DNA of 64,000 bases, from the NCBI GenBank assembly GCA_934234215.1, contig CAKQHB010000005.1, positions 62,001 through 126,000 on the forward strand, in the 5' to 3' direction. Positions within the stretch are counted from its first letter, which is position 1, and every line of letters begins with the position of its first letter. The stretch comes from an uncultured Cuneatibacter sp. Lineage in GTDB: Bacteria; Bacillota; Clostridia; Lachnospirales; Lachnospiraceae. Below the pieces are notes generated by a model, which searched no databases, was not told where the DNA came from, and saw nothing but the letters and a program-made list of their open reading frames with translations. The translations under genes and the position numbers were made by a program. This document shows positions 1 through 7,313 of the stretch, piece by piece.

Positions 1-164
1 GTGTTATTTACGATAATGCCGCCGGAAATCGCCTCGGTCATCGCCGGTGTCTCAGCACGTCTGCGGCTCCTTCCACCCAAAATTACAATCGCTGCAATGA
101 TCAGAACTGCCAGAAGCCCAATTCCGACATAAAGTCCGTACTTTTTCGTCCATGTATTATTCAT
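1..164 (-). CDS. membrane-anchored protein, N-terminal fragment
   Basis: An ATG at 164 opens a frame that runs off the left edge after 54 codons. The first residues (MNNTWTKK) are followed by about 20 hydrophobic residues (roughly 9-28) and then a basic stretch (RSRRR). This is the layout of an N-terminal membrane anchor or uncleaved signal with the rest outside the cell. No lipobox cysteine is visible. Too little remains to name a family. The start lies downstream of a weak purine-rich site. Confidence 0.55.
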   Translation of the reverse strand, partial: MNNTWTKKYGLYVGIGLLAVLIIAAIVILGGRSRRRAETPAMTEAISGGIIVNN

Positions 165-263
165 ATTCTGTCATCTTTCCGGATCTTGTGAAATCCTGTC
201 TGTCATAAAAAGCATAACTACAAAAACAGACTTATTCTATCATATCCGCGGTAAAAATGCAAC

Positions 264-869
264 CTAAGGGCAGGATGTGGAGAAAACTGGAACTATCTCT
301 CCGGTTTTCGAATCGTATCGGTACAGCATCCACGACAGGCGTTCTTCCGGACGGACAATGCTCTCGTTCGCATCCTTCAGAATTGACACAAGGCGATCCG
401 GTGTGTAGGGCTTCTCGACGGGAACCAGAAGGACTTCGTGCACCGACGACGGAATCATGTAAAAATCCGACTGCAGGCACATCCGCAGATAAGGCAGCAT
501 CCCCGGATATAGGATTGCAGAAGCCCCAAAAAACTGTTTATTATTCGACAGCACATAAAATGGCATGTCGATGGAAATGCCCTCCGGCATCTCCATCACA
601 TCCTGAAGCAAAAACAGTACAGCTCCCAAATAATGCGGCATCTCCTGCAGTGCGATCTTGCGCAGCTCCTCCTCTGAATATCCCAGCTTCTCTGCCAGTT
701 CGTTCGTCACGCAGGAGAAACCGTCCTCTTCCTGCACTGCATACACCTCCGCCAGATCTCCCAGCAGACGGTGCGGTACATCTGCTAATAAATCGGCATT
801 CGCATCCCTGTTCAGCAACAGAATGGCCAGGCGTTCTTCTGAAAAGCTTTGAATCGTTGTCTTTTTCAT
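264..869 (-). CDS. DUF5688-like protein, C-terminal half only
   Basis: A protein of 201 aa. The sequence PHRLLGDLAEVYAV, then YVLSNNKQFFGASAILYPG, then IPSSVHEVLLVPVE matches my memory of the C-terminal half of DUF5688 proteins, an uncharacterised family common in Lachnospiraceae. Usual members are about twice as long, so the N-terminal half is missing here. The frame stays open upstream to 1052, but that stretch crosses a terminator and the tRNA. A promoter at 903-931 puts transcription start near 896, so ATG at 869 is the better start (ATG at 887 is the alternative). The function of the family is unknown. Confidence 0.7.
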   Translation of the reverse strand: MKKTTIQSFSEERLAILLLNRDANADLLADVPHRLLGDLAEVYAVQEEDGFSCVTNELAEKLGYSEEELRKIALQEMPHYLGAVLFLLQDVMEMPEGISIDMPFYVLSNNKQFFGASAILYPGMLPYLRMCLQSDFYMIPSSVHEVLLVPVEKPYTPDRLVSILKDANESIVRPEERLSWMLYRYDSKTGEIVPVFSTSCP

Positions 870-902
870 CTTCCTTTTTGGAAACATCTGTAAGGTAGAC
901 GC

Positions 903-931
903 AGTATAGCATGAGTTTTTGTGTAATTCAA
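903..931 (-). promoter_or_regulatory. sigma-A type promoter of the DUF5688-like gene
   Basis: On the minus strand, TTGAAT (926-931) and TATACT (903-908) are separated by 17 bp. Start of transcription is expected near 896, a few tens of bases before the chosen ATG at 869. Confidence 0.6.
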
Positions 932-978
932 GGGAGCAATTTAATTTCTTTTCCACCGCGATGCCATCCACACAACGC

Positions 979-1016
979 AAAAAAACCTCCGCTTCCCTTT
1001 CGGGAAACAGAGGTTT
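979..1016 (-). terminator. intrinsic terminator after tRNA-Arg
   Basis: Minus-strand hairpin AAACCTC..GGAGGTTT with an inner TTTCCC-GAAA-GGGAA stem, followed by a T run. It lies just downstream of the tRNA 3' end and ends that transcript. Confidence 0.8.
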
Positions 1017-1023
1017 CGTTTCG

Positions 1024-1095
1024 TACACCTGATAGGAATCGAACCTACGCACGCGGCTCCGGAGGCCACTGCTCTATCCACTGAGCTACAGGTGC
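1024..1095 (-). tRNA. tRNA-Arg (anticodon CCG)
   Basis: A 72-nt cloverleaf read on the minus strand. The acceptor arms are GCACCTG and CAGGTGT with discriminator A. The D stem is GCTC/GAGC, the anticodon stem GTGGC/GCCGC with loop CTCCGGA, and the T arm GTAGG-TTCGATT-CCTAT. The anticodon CCG reads the arginine codon CGG. CCA is not encoded. It has its own promoter upstream and a terminator downstream. Confidence 0.95.
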
Positions 1096-1104
1096 ATCAT
1101 CATT

Positions 1105-1133
1105 ATGATACACCATGTCACTCAATTATGCAA
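1105..1133 (-). promoter_or_regulatory. promoter of tRNA-Arg
   Basis: Minus strand: TTGCAT (1128-1133), 17-bp spacer, TATCAT (1105-1110), about 10 bp before the tRNA 5' end. Confidence 0.6.
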
Positions 1134-1142
1134 GTATTTTTT

Positions 1143-2435
1143 TCAGTTCTTCTCGTCGTCCGCCGACTCCGATTCCGCTTCCTGCTCTGGCAAAATCATG
1201 CGAACCTTCTCAATGTGGCGCTTATCCATCTTCGTCACTTCCAGATGAATGCCATTTTCCAGATCAACTGCCTCTCCCTCGGTAGGCACATGCTCCAGCC
1301 GGTCAATGATCAGACCGCCGATGGATTCATAATCCTCGGACACCAGCTGCAATTCCAGTTCGTCGTTAATATCATTCAGACGCATGCTGCCGTCGATCAG
1401 ATACTCCCTGTCTCCGACTTTCTGGATCTGTTTCTCTTCATCCTCGTCGTACTCGTCTCGAATCTCTCCCACCAGCTCTTCTAACAGATCCTCCATCGTG
1501 ATCATACCAACGGTCATACCATACTCATCAATCACGATTGCCATATTGGAAGAAGCGGACTGTTTCATCTTGCGAAGCAGCTCGCCGGATGCCTGAGAAT
1601 CATACGTATAATAAACTTTTCGCAAAATATCTTTTGCATGGAACTGTGCCGGATCGTCGATCAGCAGAAAATCCTTAACATTGATCAGACCAATGATGTT
1701 ATTGCGGTCGCCCTTGTACACCGGAAGTCTGGTATACATGCTTTCTTTGAAAACCTCGCGGACTTCCTCGTAGGAATCCTCCACATCCACCGTCACCATC
1801 TCCGAGCGGGGAATCATAATATCGTGCGCCTGCGCATTGGAGAAGTCAAATACACTGGTGATGATCTCATGTTCATCATCCGCCAGCACGCCGTCCTCCA
1901 GACCTTCTTTTACATAGGTACGAAGCTCGCCTTCCGTGATGGCATTTTTCTGGTCCATATCGACACGGAGCATATGAAGCAGCAGCCCGGACACCTTATC
2001 CACAATAAAAATCACCGGTGTCAAAACCATCATGAGCAGGTAGATCACCTTCGCATAAGCAAGGGAAATCGGCTCATTATTGACAACTGCCCAGTTTTTC
2101 GGGACAATCTCACCGACCAGCAGCAGCACGAATGTCAGTACACCGGTAGCAACGCCGACCCAGGCACTGCCCCAGATCCGAATTGCCAGCGTGGTCGTCA
2201 GAGAGGACGCTGACAGATTCACGATGTTATTGCCAATCAGAACGGTACTGAGCATCTTTGCATACTGATCCAATACTTTCAGCAAAATGCCTGCCCGTGC
2301 ATCTCCCTCTTCTGCCAACAGCTGGATTCGCACCCGATTGACTCTCGATAATGCGGTCTCCGCCGATGAGAAAAACCCAGATAATAACAACAATAAGATC
2401 AAAACCAAGCATTGTATGACGCCTGCACTGTCCAA
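1143..2435 (-). CDS. CNNM/CorC (HlyC) family transporter-associated protein
   Basis: A protein of 430 aa with the usual three-part build. Residues about 1-190 are a DUF21/CNNM membrane domain (hydrophobic start with SGFFSSAETALS, then VGEIVPKNWAV). Residues about 200-330 are a CBS pair (MIPRSEMVTV, TRLPVYKGDRNNIIGLINVKD, IVIDEYGMTVGMITMED). A C-terminal CorC/HlyC domain and an acidic tail follow. The family is linked to Mg2+ or Co2+ efflux in the cytoplasmic membrane. Many members are annotated hemolysin without evidence of that role. The start is TTG with GGAG at suitable spacing. The length is typical. Confidence 0.9.
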   Translation of the reverse strand: MDSAGVIQCLVLILLLLLSGFFSSAETALSRVNRVRIQLLAEEGDARAGILLKVLDQYAKMLSTVLIGNNIVNLSASSLTTTLAIRIWGSAWVGVATGVLTFVLLLVGEIVPKNWAVVNNEPISLAYAKVIYLLMMVLTPVIFIVDKVSGLLLHMLRVDMDQKNAITEGELRTYVKEGLEDGVLADDEHEIITSVFDFSNAQAHDIMIPRSEMVTVDVEDSYEEVREVFKESMYTRLPVYKGDRNNIIGLINVKDFLLIDDPAQFHAKDILRKVYYTYDSQASGELLRKMKQSASSNMAIVIDEYGMTVGMITMEDLLEELVGEIRDEYDEDEEKQIQKVGDREYLIDGSMRLNDINDELELQLVSEDYESIGGLIIDRLEHVPTEGEAVDLENGIHLEVTKMDKRHIEKVRMILPEQEAESESADDEKN

Positions 2436-2492
2436 AAAAGTTCACTCCATTCTTTGTATTATATTTGCTGTAAAACAGCATCTTAATCGTTA

Positions 2493-2521
2493 ATTTTACA
2501 GGAAAAGAGGGACACTGTCAA
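2493..2521 (-). promoter_or_regulatory. consensus promoter of the CNNM gene
   Basis: Minus strand: TTGACA (2516-2521), exactly 17 bp, then TAAAAT (2493-2498). It overlaps the hairpin that ends the upstream MATE gene. Confidence 0.75.
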
Positions 2522-2541
2522 GTACAGCACCCCTCTTTTCC
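2501..2541 (-). terminator. probable terminator of the MATE gene
   Basis: The arms GGAAAAGAGGG and CCCTCTTTTCC flank a 19-nt loop, with a short inner CTGT/ACAG pairing. The T-rich 3' arm serves as the run. It is a weak terminator by shape, placed about 30 bp after the MATE stop. Confidence 0.45.
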
Positions 2542-2569
2542 TCTAATTGTACCCCGTTCTATGCAAGCC

Positions 2570-3931
2570 TTACGGCTTTTTGTCAAATCCATGAATCCAA
2601 TCGGATTTTTTCATATAAAGAATCGAAAGAAACATACTGATATACCAGGTCAGCGGATACGTCCAGTTGACGACCTGAATGCTGTGAATGAAATGCATCA
2701 TGATCGTGACAACGCTGATTCGAATGAAACACCAGGAGATCATAAAGATCATCATGGAACCGAACGTCTTTCCGGAGCCGCGCAGCACTGCCGCCATACA
2801 GTGTGTTGCTGCCAGTGCATAGAAAAACGGTGCCTGTGTCCGCGCCTTGAGCACACCATAATAAATAACTTCCGGATTGTCATTGAACAGACCAACTAGC
2901 ACTGGTGCTGTCGCATAAATCAATACGCCCATACATTCCGCCAGCACAATACCGCAGGGCAACGCAAAGCGAATCGCTGTTTTGACACGGTCTTTTTTGC
3001 CCGCGCCGAGATTTTGTCCCACAAATGTCGCCAATGCCATCGAAAAACAGGTGATCGGCAGGAACGTAAATCCGTCAATCTTGGAATACACGCCGCAGCC
3101 TGCCACCGCATATACACCAAACTGGTTGATATTCGTCTGCATGATGACATTGCCGAGGGATGTGATGGAATTGCCGATACCGGAGGGCAGTCCATATCCG
3201 ACGATCTGTTTTAACAAATCCCGGTGAATACGGATATCCCGCGGCACAATACGCAGTCCTTCTTCATAATTCATCAGACGGATAAAGCACAGCACAGCGC
3301 TGAATCCCTGAGAAAGCACGGTCACCAATGCCGCTGCACCAACGCCCCAGTGGAACACACCGACAAACAAAAAGTCCAGAATCACATTCAGGATCGATGC
3401 AATCACAAGACAAAATACCGGATATCGACTGTCTCCCATCGATTGCATGATGCCGACAAAGGTGTTATACATCGCCACCAATACCATGCCGCTGAAATAG
3501 ATCCGAAAATAACTGCTCGCCTCCGCAAACATCTCCTCCGGCGTTCCCATCAGGCGCAATAAGATTGGTGACAGCAATACGCCAACAATACTCAGACAGA
3601 CACCGAACAGCAAACTGAATGCGATATCGGTGTGGATTGCCAGATGGAGCTGCTCTTTGTCCTTTGCTCCGAAATAGCGGGCGATCACGATACCGGCACC
3701 CATCGCCATACCATTGAAAAATCCGATCATCATTTCCAGCAGACTGCCGGAGGAACTGACCGCCGCCAGTGCATTGCTGCCCAGCAGATTTCCTACAATG
3801 AGGGAATCCGCCGTATTGTACAGCTGCTGAAAAATATTGCCGAACAAAACGGGAACTGCAAACAGCAAAATCTGTTTCCATTCCACGCCCACTGTCATAT
3901 CTGTCGTGCCGCTCTTCTGTTTTAATTTCAC
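2570..3931 (-). CDS. MATE family multidrug/organic cation exporter
   Basis: A 453-aa integral membrane protein with about 12 hydrophobic segments and two related halves, as in MATE/NorM antiporters. These export drugs or cationic metabolites with Na+ or H+. Telling segments are VLFGNIFQQLYNTADSLIVG near the start and GNSITSLGNVIMQTNINQFG opening the second half. The start is GTG with AGGGG upstream. It follows the AEC transporter gene by 78 bp and is preceded by a short overlapping ORF (3928-3984) that may couple its translation. The substrate cannot be told from sequence. Confidence 0.9.
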   Translation of the reverse strand: MKLKQKSGTTDMTVGVEWKQILLFAVPVLFGNIFQQLYNTADSLIVGNLLGSNALAAVSSSGSLLEMMIGFFNGMAMGAGIVIARYFGAKDKEQLHLAIHTDIAFSLLFGVCLSIVGVLLSPILLRLMGTPEEMFAEASSYFRIYFSGMVLVAMYNTFVGIMQSMGDSRYPVFCLVIASILNVILDFLFVGVFHWGVGAAALVTVLSQGFSAVLCFIRLMNYEEGLRIVPRDIRIHRDLLKQIVGYGLPSGIGNSITSLGNVIMQTNINQFGVYAVAGCGVYSKIDGFTFLPITCFSMALATFVGQNLGAGKKDRVKTAIRFALPCGIVLAECMGVLIYATAPVLVGLFNDNPEVIYYGVLKARTQAPFFYALAATHCMAAVLRGSGKTFGSMMIFMISWCFIRISVVTIMMHFIHSIQVVNWTYPLTWYISMFLSILYMKKSDWIHGFDKKP

Positions 3932-3984
3932 TCTTCTTTTCCCCTAAATCTCCTTTGGCGGGTAGCAAGTACCCAGTTTTTCAT
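3928..3984 (-). CDS. possible 18-aa leader peptide overlapping the MATE start
   Basis: An ATG at 3984 sits behind AGAGGAG at good spacing. It opens 18 codons (MKNWVLATRQRRFRGKEE) rich in Arg and Lys, with AGG and AGA codons. The stop TGA shares bases with the GTG start of the MATE gene (GTGA). This overlap is typical of translational coupling. It has no known homologue that I recognise and could be chance. Confidence 0.4.
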   Translation of the reverse strand: MKNWVLATRQRRFRGKEE

Positions 3985-4009
3985 GCTCCTCTTTTTTTGT
4001 AATTCTGCT

Positions 4010-4918
4010 TTATGCGTGAATAACGAGACTCCAGATCGGTGTCGATACGAGAGATGCCAGTGTACTGAACACAACCATCGAGGTCGCAAATTCTGCATCC
4101 CCGTCATACTTGGAGGCCAGAATACTCGTCGTTGCGCCTGCCGGCATTGCACACAAAATCACGCACAGTCCCGTCACGATCGTATCGGTATGCAGCAGAT
4201 GCAGCGGCAGATAAACCAGAAACGGCAGCACTGCAAGGCGGATCACGGTGTAATACAGTACCTTCCAGTTCAACAGCTTTCGATAATTTACCTGCGCCAG
4301 AATCATACCAATGATCATCATGGACAGCGCGGTGTTGCAGCTGCTGATTGCACTGATGGAAGTCACAAGAAAGCCCGGCAGCGGCAGTCCTGTCACCATC
4401 AGAATCACACCGATGATACAGGCTACGATACACGGATGCGTCAGCACTTTCTTCACCAGCTCTTTTTTGCTGGGGGACTCGGTAAAAATCGAAATTCCGG
4501 CTGACCACATCATGATACGCTGCGGAATCAGATAAATCGATGCATAGCTCAGTCCAGTGCTTCCGTAGATGCCTTCCGCCAGCGGGTTTCCCAGGAAGCC
4601 GGCATTCGAACAGATCGTGCCGTACTGCAGACATTTCTGCTGCTTTTCCGGAATCCCGCGATACAGAAGCTTTCCGCAGATGACGCAGACGAACTGAATG
4701 CACACAGAAATAATCAAAACGATCCCAAACGTCTTCATCGTATCCCAACTGAACTCAATCATAAAGGACTTGATAATATTGCAGGGCAATACCAGATCAA
4801 TGACAAGATCTGTCAGATTCTTCTGCCCCTCTTTTCCTACAATATTTAACTTCCGCACAACCAGTCCCACTGCCATCAGCACAAACATGGTCAGCATCAG
4901 ATTCATCATATCCTGCAT
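4010..4918 (-). CDS. AEC (auxin efflux carrier) family transporter
   Basis: A 302-aa membrane protein with about ten hydrophobic segments in two halves. CSNAGFLGNPL in the first half and CAMPAGATTSILASKYDGD in the second match the AEC/BART family (auxin efflux, malate permease-like). Bacterial members move organic acids or related anions, and the substrate here is unknown. It starts 11 bp after the GH2 stop with AAGGGG upstream, so the two genes are co-transcribed. The MATE gene follows. Confidence 0.85.
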   Translation of the reverse strand: MQDMMNLMLTMFVLMAVGLVVRKLNIVGKEGQKNLTDLVIDLVLPCNIIKSFMIEFSWDTMKTFGIVLIISVCIQFVCVICGKLLYRGIPEKQQKCLQYGTICSNAGFLGNPLAEGIYGSTGLSYASIYLIPQRIMMWSAGISIFTESPSKKELVKKVLTHPCIVACIIGVILMVTGLPLPGFLVTSISAISSCNTALSMMIIGMILAQVNYRKLLNWKVLYYTVIRLAVLPFLVYLPLHLLHTDTIVTGLCVILCAMPAGATTSILASKYDGDAEFATSMVVFSTLASLVSTPIWSLVIHA

Positions 4919-4929
4919 GTCTTTTCCCC

Positions 4930-6798
4930 TTACTTCTTCCTGTCATATTTGCAGATGCGCCGATCATACGTCAGGATTCCATTGACCTCTTCCTCAATAT
5001 CCGACACTTGCGTATAAACGGCTCCTGCAAGTCCTTCCCGCTCCAACTGCGGAATCTGTTTTTCGAACAGCTCCGAAAGTGCTTCTCCCAGCGCTTCCTT
5101 TGTGTCATATTTTCGATAACCGTAGATCCGGTCCGTATAACTGTGTCCGGTCATGTGGCAGGCATAACCGCCATACTCCGACAGCACAAACGCCCGATCC
5201 TTGGGATCTTTCTTAGCCCGCAGCTTTCGAAAATAATTATGCTCGCTGCAAAAATCTCCGCCGCCCTGATCATACCAGCCGCTTGCCGCATCAATCAACC
5301 GCGTCGGATCCATTTTTCGCACCAATGCCTCATTTTCCACTGCGTCAAACTGTCCCCACGCTTCGTTAAACAGCACCCACACTGCCAGTGAGGTCACATG
5401 GCGCAGCACCTCAATGGTCTCTGCGCTCTCCCACTGCCACTGTCTCCTGCCCTCCGCAGACATTCTGCCAAACAGACGGTAATGATGGTCGCTCACCTTA
5501 TTTGTAATCCACGGAGCAACCGTCGGCAAATAGCAGGCAAAAAACGGGTTGGGCTTCTCCCCGCCATTGACGAGATCCTGCCACACCAACATCCCGATGC
5601 GATCACAGTGATAGTACCAGCGCTCCGGCTCCACCTTGCCATGTTTGCGCAGCATCTGAAATCCCAGTTTTTTCATCTGAAGGATGTCCTGAACCAGACA
5701 CTCATCCGATGGTGCTGTGTACAGTCCATCCGGCCAATACCCCTGATCCAGCACGCCATTTAGAAAATACGGTCGGTGATTTAAGCAAAAGCGCGGAACC
5801 CCCGCCTCATCCTTCTCGATGGAAAAACTGCGCATCCCCACATAACTCTCCACAGATTCCAGTCCTGTAAGCGTCACCGTTGCTTCATATAAATAGGGAT
5901 CTTCCGGCGTCCACAGATGCACTTCCGACAATGGACATTCCAACAAAAACTCCCCATTTCCAGAGTGAAACGCCTGCTGCAAATGATCCGCATCAATCTG
6001 TGCGCAGTTCTCTCCGACCTGCAAGTGAACTTCTGTCAAGTTCGCTGCATCTCCGCCGATCGTTGCCTGCATCCGCACGCATCCCTCGTCCGGGTACGGC
6101 GTCAGGCACAGGCGCTTGATGTAAGTCTCCGGCACCCATTCCGCCCAGACTGTCTGCCAGATGCCGCTCTGCGCGGTGTAATACATCCCACCACGCGCAA
6201 GGCGCTGCTTTCCTACTGTCTGATGCGCAGTCTCGCTGGCATCCCGCACTTGCACAGTCAGCCAGTTGTCACCCTCTTGGTTCAGAAATGAAGTCAATTC
6301 TGCCTCAAACGGAGTATAGCCGCCCTCGTGGGTGCAGAGCAAATGTCCGTTCAGATAAACCCGGCACCAGAAATCTACCGCCCCAAAATGCAGCAGCAAA
6401 TGTCCTTTTTCTGTGCGCCCGCTCGCCTCTGTCAAAAGCTCTTCCGGAAGTTTTCTGCCATACCACAGCTCCTGCTCCGGGCGAAGCTGTCTGCCCACAC
6501 CGGATAACGCTGCCTCCGGCGAAAAAGGTACTAAAATCTCTCCGTCCCACGAAATCTCCTCGTGGCTGCCACGCCTTTTGGAATCCGGTGCGCATATCCC
6601 GTACTTCCAGTATCCGTTCAGACAGACATACGATGTCCTCACCAGATGTGGTCTCGGATACTCCGAAAGCACCTGTTCCTGCTCGCTTCGCGGTGCCTGC
6701 CGCAGCTTCTCACCGGCTTCTGTATACAACTGATACGTCGCCTCTTTTGCGTGAGAACGACTGATGCTGCGTTTCAGATCTCCACCTGTCACTGCCAT
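4930..6798 (-). CDS. glycoside hydrolase family 2 protein
   Basis: A 622-aa GH2 enzyme. It has an N-terminal sugar-binding jelly roll (about 60-230, with VYLNGHLLCTHEGGYTPFEAE), an immunoglobulin-like domain and a C-terminal TIM barrel. The acid/base Glu is in VLFNEAWGQFD and the nucleophile Glu in VLSEYGG. The family cleaves beta-galactosides, beta-glucuronides or beta-mannosides, and I cannot pick one. No signal peptide is seen, so it acts inside the cell on imported oligosaccharides. ATG is preceded by AGGAGG. First gene of a GH2-AEC-MATE run. Confidence 0.88.
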   Translation of the reverse strand: MAVTGGDLKRSISRSHAKEATYQLYTEAGEKLRQAPRSEQEQVLSEYPRPHLVRTSYVCLNGYWKYGICAPDSKRRGSHEEISWDGEILVPFSPEAALSGVGRQLRPEQELWYGRKLPEELLTEASGRTEKGHLLLHFGAVDFWCRVYLNGHLLCTHEGGYTPFEAELTSFLNQEGDNWLTVQVRDASETAHQTVGKQRLARGGMYYTAQSGIWQTVWAEWVPETYIKRLCLTPYPDEGCVRMQATIGGDAANLTEVHLQVGENCAQIDADHLQQAFHSGNGEFLLECPLSEVHLWTPEDPYLYEATVTLTGLESVESYVGMRSFSIEKDEAGVPRFCLNHRPYFLNGVLDQGYWPDGLYTAPSDECLVQDILQMKKLGFQMLRKHGKVEPERWYYHCDRIGMLVWQDLVNGGEKPNPFFACYLPTVAPWITNKVSDHHYRLFGRMSAEGRRQWQWESAETIEVLRHVTSLAVWVLFNEAWGQFDAVENEALVRKMDPTRLIDAASGWYDQGGGDFCSEHNYFRKLRAKKDPKDRAFVLSEYGGYACHMTGHSYTDRIYGYRKYDTKEALGEALSELFEKQIPQLEREGLAGAVYTQVSDIEEEVNGILTYDRRICKYDRKK

Positions 6799-6944
6799 GC
6801 TTTGCGCACCTCCTTCCTGTTATTATAGGGCAGTTCCCGGAAAAGCACAACCTTTCTCTTTCTTCCCCGTCCAAAATGTGCTAAAATAAACCCTGTGAAA
6901 AAAATGGAGCAGCCGCGCGAACTGCGCTCCAGAATGGAGAGATT

Positions 6945-7289
6945 ATGAATTGTCGTGACGCACAGGCATGGATTCAGCCTTTTTTATCCCACAGTCTCGA
7001 ACCGGCACAGCTTGCCCAGTATCTGAAGCATCTGAAATCCTGCCCATCCTGCAGCGATGATCTGGAGATCCACTTCATCATCGAAGCAGGTCTGGAACAG
7101 TTAGACTCTGCCGAGCCGGGACAGACCGATCTGAAAAAGCTTTTGCAGGCAGAACTCGACGATGCCGAGGCTTATGTTCACACCCGGTATCTGATCCAGC
7201 ATACGAGACAGATTGCCCTGATTGTGACAAATGTTATGCTGCTGTTGGCTGTATTGCGTGTCTTCCATCTGATCCCGTTGCCCTTTTAA
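6945..7289 (+). CDS. zf-HC2 (anti-sigma-like) small membrane protein
   Basis: A 114-aa protein. The N-terminal part has the zinc-binding anti-sigma signature (MNCRDA then HLKSCPSC, i.e. HxxxCxxC). The C-terminal part (about 87-110) is one hydrophobic segment. This is the build of ZAS-type anti-sigma factors, which hold an ECF sigma factor at the membrane. No sigma-factor gene is adjacent, so the partner is unknown. It starts ATG after GGAGA and lies 24 bp before polA, probably in one operon. The short extracellular tail leaves little to sense with. Confidence 0.7.
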   Translation: MNCRDAQAWIQPFLSHSLEPAQLAQYLKHLKSCPSCSDDLEIHFIIEAGLEQLDSAEPGQTDLKKLLQAELDDAEAYVHTRYLIQHTRQIALIVTNVMLLLAVLRVFHLIPLPF

Positions 7290-7313
7290 TCTGATTTTTT
7301 AGGAGGTTCTTCC

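Noticed and set aside
870..1052. N-terminal extension of the DUF5688 frame
   Set aside because: It would cross the promoter, a terminator and the end of tRNA-Arg; the promoter at 903-931 starts RNA downstream of it.
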